From CAIWHR01 sp035541655 (GTDB taxonomy: Bacteria > Pseudomonadota > Gammaproteobacteria > Burkholderiales > Casimicrobiaceae), in the NCBI GenBank assembly GCA_035541655.1, contig DATKMY010000144.1:1-6739 (forward strand): DNA of 6,739 nucleotides, read 5' to 3'. Position 1 is the stretch's first letter. Every line of letters starts with the position of its first letter. Positions 5,475 through 6,739 of this stretch are shown here, one piece after another. Under the pieces are notes generated by a model. It did not search any database and was not told the DNA's origin. It saw nothing but the letters and a program-made list of their open reading frames with translations. Made by a program: the position numbers and the translations under genes.

Positions 5475-6739
5475 CCGACGACTTCGCGGCGCTCCAGGCG
5501 CGACATCTGATGCAGTGCTGGTCGGCGCAGCGCGACTACGCGCCGATCGCGGTCGACCATGCCGAAGGCTGCTGGATCCACACCGCCGACGGCCGGCGGA
5601 TCTTCGATCTGCGCAGCGCGCACGAGTGCATCAACCTCGGGTTCCGGCACCCGAAGGTGCTCGCGGCGATGCGCGCGCAGATGGACAAGGTCGTCTACGT
5701 CACCGACGATTTCGCGACCGAGCCGACGGCGCGGCTTGCGCGGCGTCTCGCCGAACTCGCGCCCGGGAGCCCCGACAAGCGCGTCCACTTCTCGCAGTCG
5801 GGTGCGGCGGCGATCGAAGCGGCGATCAAGGGCGCGCGGCAACACTGCTACGCCGCCGCGCTCGGCGAGCACCGGTCCGGCATCGATGCGCCGCAACAGT
5901 ATCCGTATCCGTACAAGATCATCTCGCGCTATCGGTCGTGGCACGGCGCGACTGCAGGCGCGGCGTCCGCAAGCGGCGATCCGCGGCGCTGGTTTCAGGA
6001 GCCCTTCGCCGTGCCGGGGATCGTCTTCGCACCGGACGCGTACGCGTACCGCTCGCCGTTCGGCGAAGGGGACGCGGCCACCCGAGCGAACCTCGCGTAC
6101 CTCGACTACGTGATCGAGCAGGAAGGCGGTAACAACAAGGTCGCCGCGATGCTCGTCGAAACGGTCGTCGGCTCGAATGGCATCATCCCGCCGCCGCCGG
6201 GTTATCTCGCCGGCCTGCGCGCGCTTTGCGATCGCTGGGGGATCCTGCTGATCGTCGACGAGACAATGACGGGGATGGGCCGTACCGGGCGGATGTTCGC
6301 GTTCGAGCACTACGGCATCGAGCCCGACATCATCGTCCTCGGCAAGGCGCTCGGCGTCTACTGCCCGATGGCGGCGACGATTTTCTCCGCGAAAGTCGCG
6401 CGGACGTTCGACGAGCACATCTTCGGGCACGGCCAGAGCTTTTCGGGTCACGCGCTCGCCGCGGCGGCCGCGCTCGCGTCGATCGACGTGCTGCACGACG
6501 AAGGGCTGCTCGAGCACACGCGCGAACTCGGCGACTACCTGGGGGCGAAGCTCGGCGCGCTCAAGTCGGGGCACGCCTGCGTCGGGGACGTTCGCGGCAT
6601 CGGGCTCTTCTGGACGCTCGAGCTCGTGCGCGACCGTGCGACGCGCGAGCCGCTGCGCCGCGCGACCGAGAAGTACGAGCGGACGATCGTCAGGGAAGTC
6701 TCGGAGTTCCTGTTCCGCGAGCGCGACATCTATGTGCCG
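5471..6739 (+). CDS. Class III PLP-dependent aminotransferase, 3' end outside window
   Basis: 423 codons are present and the frame is still open at the window edge. Class III enzymes move an amino group, often from an omega-amine or amino acid, to a keto acid using pyridoxal phosphate. The fold landmarks are in order: an N-terminal GCWIHTADGRRIFDL strand pair (33-47), the phosphate-binding SGAAAIEAAIKGAR (110-123), the ring-stacking WHG (158-160), VETVVGSNGIIPPPPGY (229-245), the cofactor Asp263 in IVDETMTGMGRTGRM, and the Schiff-base Lys292 in LGKALGVYCPM. Several motif positions differ from common members: Ala113 where SGSEA or SGAEA has Glu, Trp158 where Tyr or Phe is usual, and ET where EP is usual after the strand at 226-230. 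The stretch SRYRSWHGATAG..SGDPRRW recalls taurine-pyruvate-type aminotransferases, but the substrate is not assignable. It is likely the third gene of the SDR unit. Confidence 0.93.
   Translation, partial: MTDDFAALQARHLMQCWSAQRDYAPIAVDHAEGCWIHTADGRRIFDLRSAHECINLGFRHPKVLAAMRAQMDKVVYVTDDFATEPTARLARRLAELAPGSPDKRVHFSQSGAAAIEAAIKGARQHCYAAALGEHRSGIDAPQQYPYPYKIISRYRSWHGATAGAASASGDPRRWFQEPFAVPGIVFAPDAYAYRSPFGEGDAATRANLAYLDYVIEQEGGNNKVAAMLVETVVGSNGIIPPPPGYLAGLRALCDRWGILLIVDETMTGMGRTGRMFAFEHYGIEPDIIVLGKALGVYCPMAATIFSAKVARTFDEHIFGHGQSFSGHALAAAAALASIDVLHDEGLLEHTRELGDYLGAKLGALKSGHACVGDVRGIGLFWTLELVRDRATREPLRRATEKYERTIVREVSEFLFRERDIYVP

Noticed and set aside
4898..6574. A 558-codon open frame on the minus strand opposite the LolA-like and aminotransferase genes
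   Set aside because: It spans two well-supported genes, is Arg-rich and has no recognisable motif; it is a GC-driven shadow.

Overview
The window is high-GC, gene-dense bacterial chromosome. The protein families (a Vgb-type lyase, a dodecin, a zinc-ribbon/membrane protein with a Cys-rich tail, a secreted subtilase, an SDR, a LolA-like periplasmic protein and a class III aminotransferase) suggest a proteobacterium, perhaps a betaproteobacterium. That assignment is inference: there is no rRNA or marker gene here. No mobile element, CRISPR array, tRNA or rRNA is visible.

Left part (1-748). A signal-peptide-bearing virginiamycin B lyase-like beta-propeller protein reads leftward off the window edge. 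It is divergent from a small dodecin-family gene (424-648), with 133 bp between the two starts. The dodecin runs towards the zinc-ribbon gene, and the convergent gap holds a strong 13-bp hairpin (657-692), probably the shared transcription end.

Middle part (749-3855). Two genes lie on the minus strand. The upstream one is a secreted subtilisin-like (S8) protease with an intact catalytic triad, an unusually long Asp-to-His segment and exactly two cysteines. The downstream one is a single-pass membrane protein with an N-terminal zinc ribbon and a C-terminal four-cysteine segment. The 82-bp gap between them holds a plausible promoter for the zinc-ribbon gene, with a perfect 17-bp palindrome over the -10 element. 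That gene is therefore probably regulated independently of the protease. A 300-bp GC-rich gap without a convincing gene separates the protease from the divergent rightward genes. It contains a candidate SDR promoter with a 7-bp dyad in the spacer.

Right part (3856-6739). Three plus-strand genes probably form one transcription unit. They are an SDR oxidoreductase, a secreted LolA-like protein starting 1 nt after the SDR stop (translational coupling), and, 108 nt further on, a class III PLP-dependent aminotransferase that runs off the right edge. An SDR next to an aminotransferase suggests catabolism or remodelling of an amine or alcohol compound, but the substrate cannot be read from the sequence.

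I see no clear undescribed multi-gene system. The points most worth a second look are the palindrome over the zinc-ribbon gene's promoter, the dodecin lacking both canonical flavin-binding residues, the protease's inserted segment and cysteine pair, and the stand-alone LolA-like protein.
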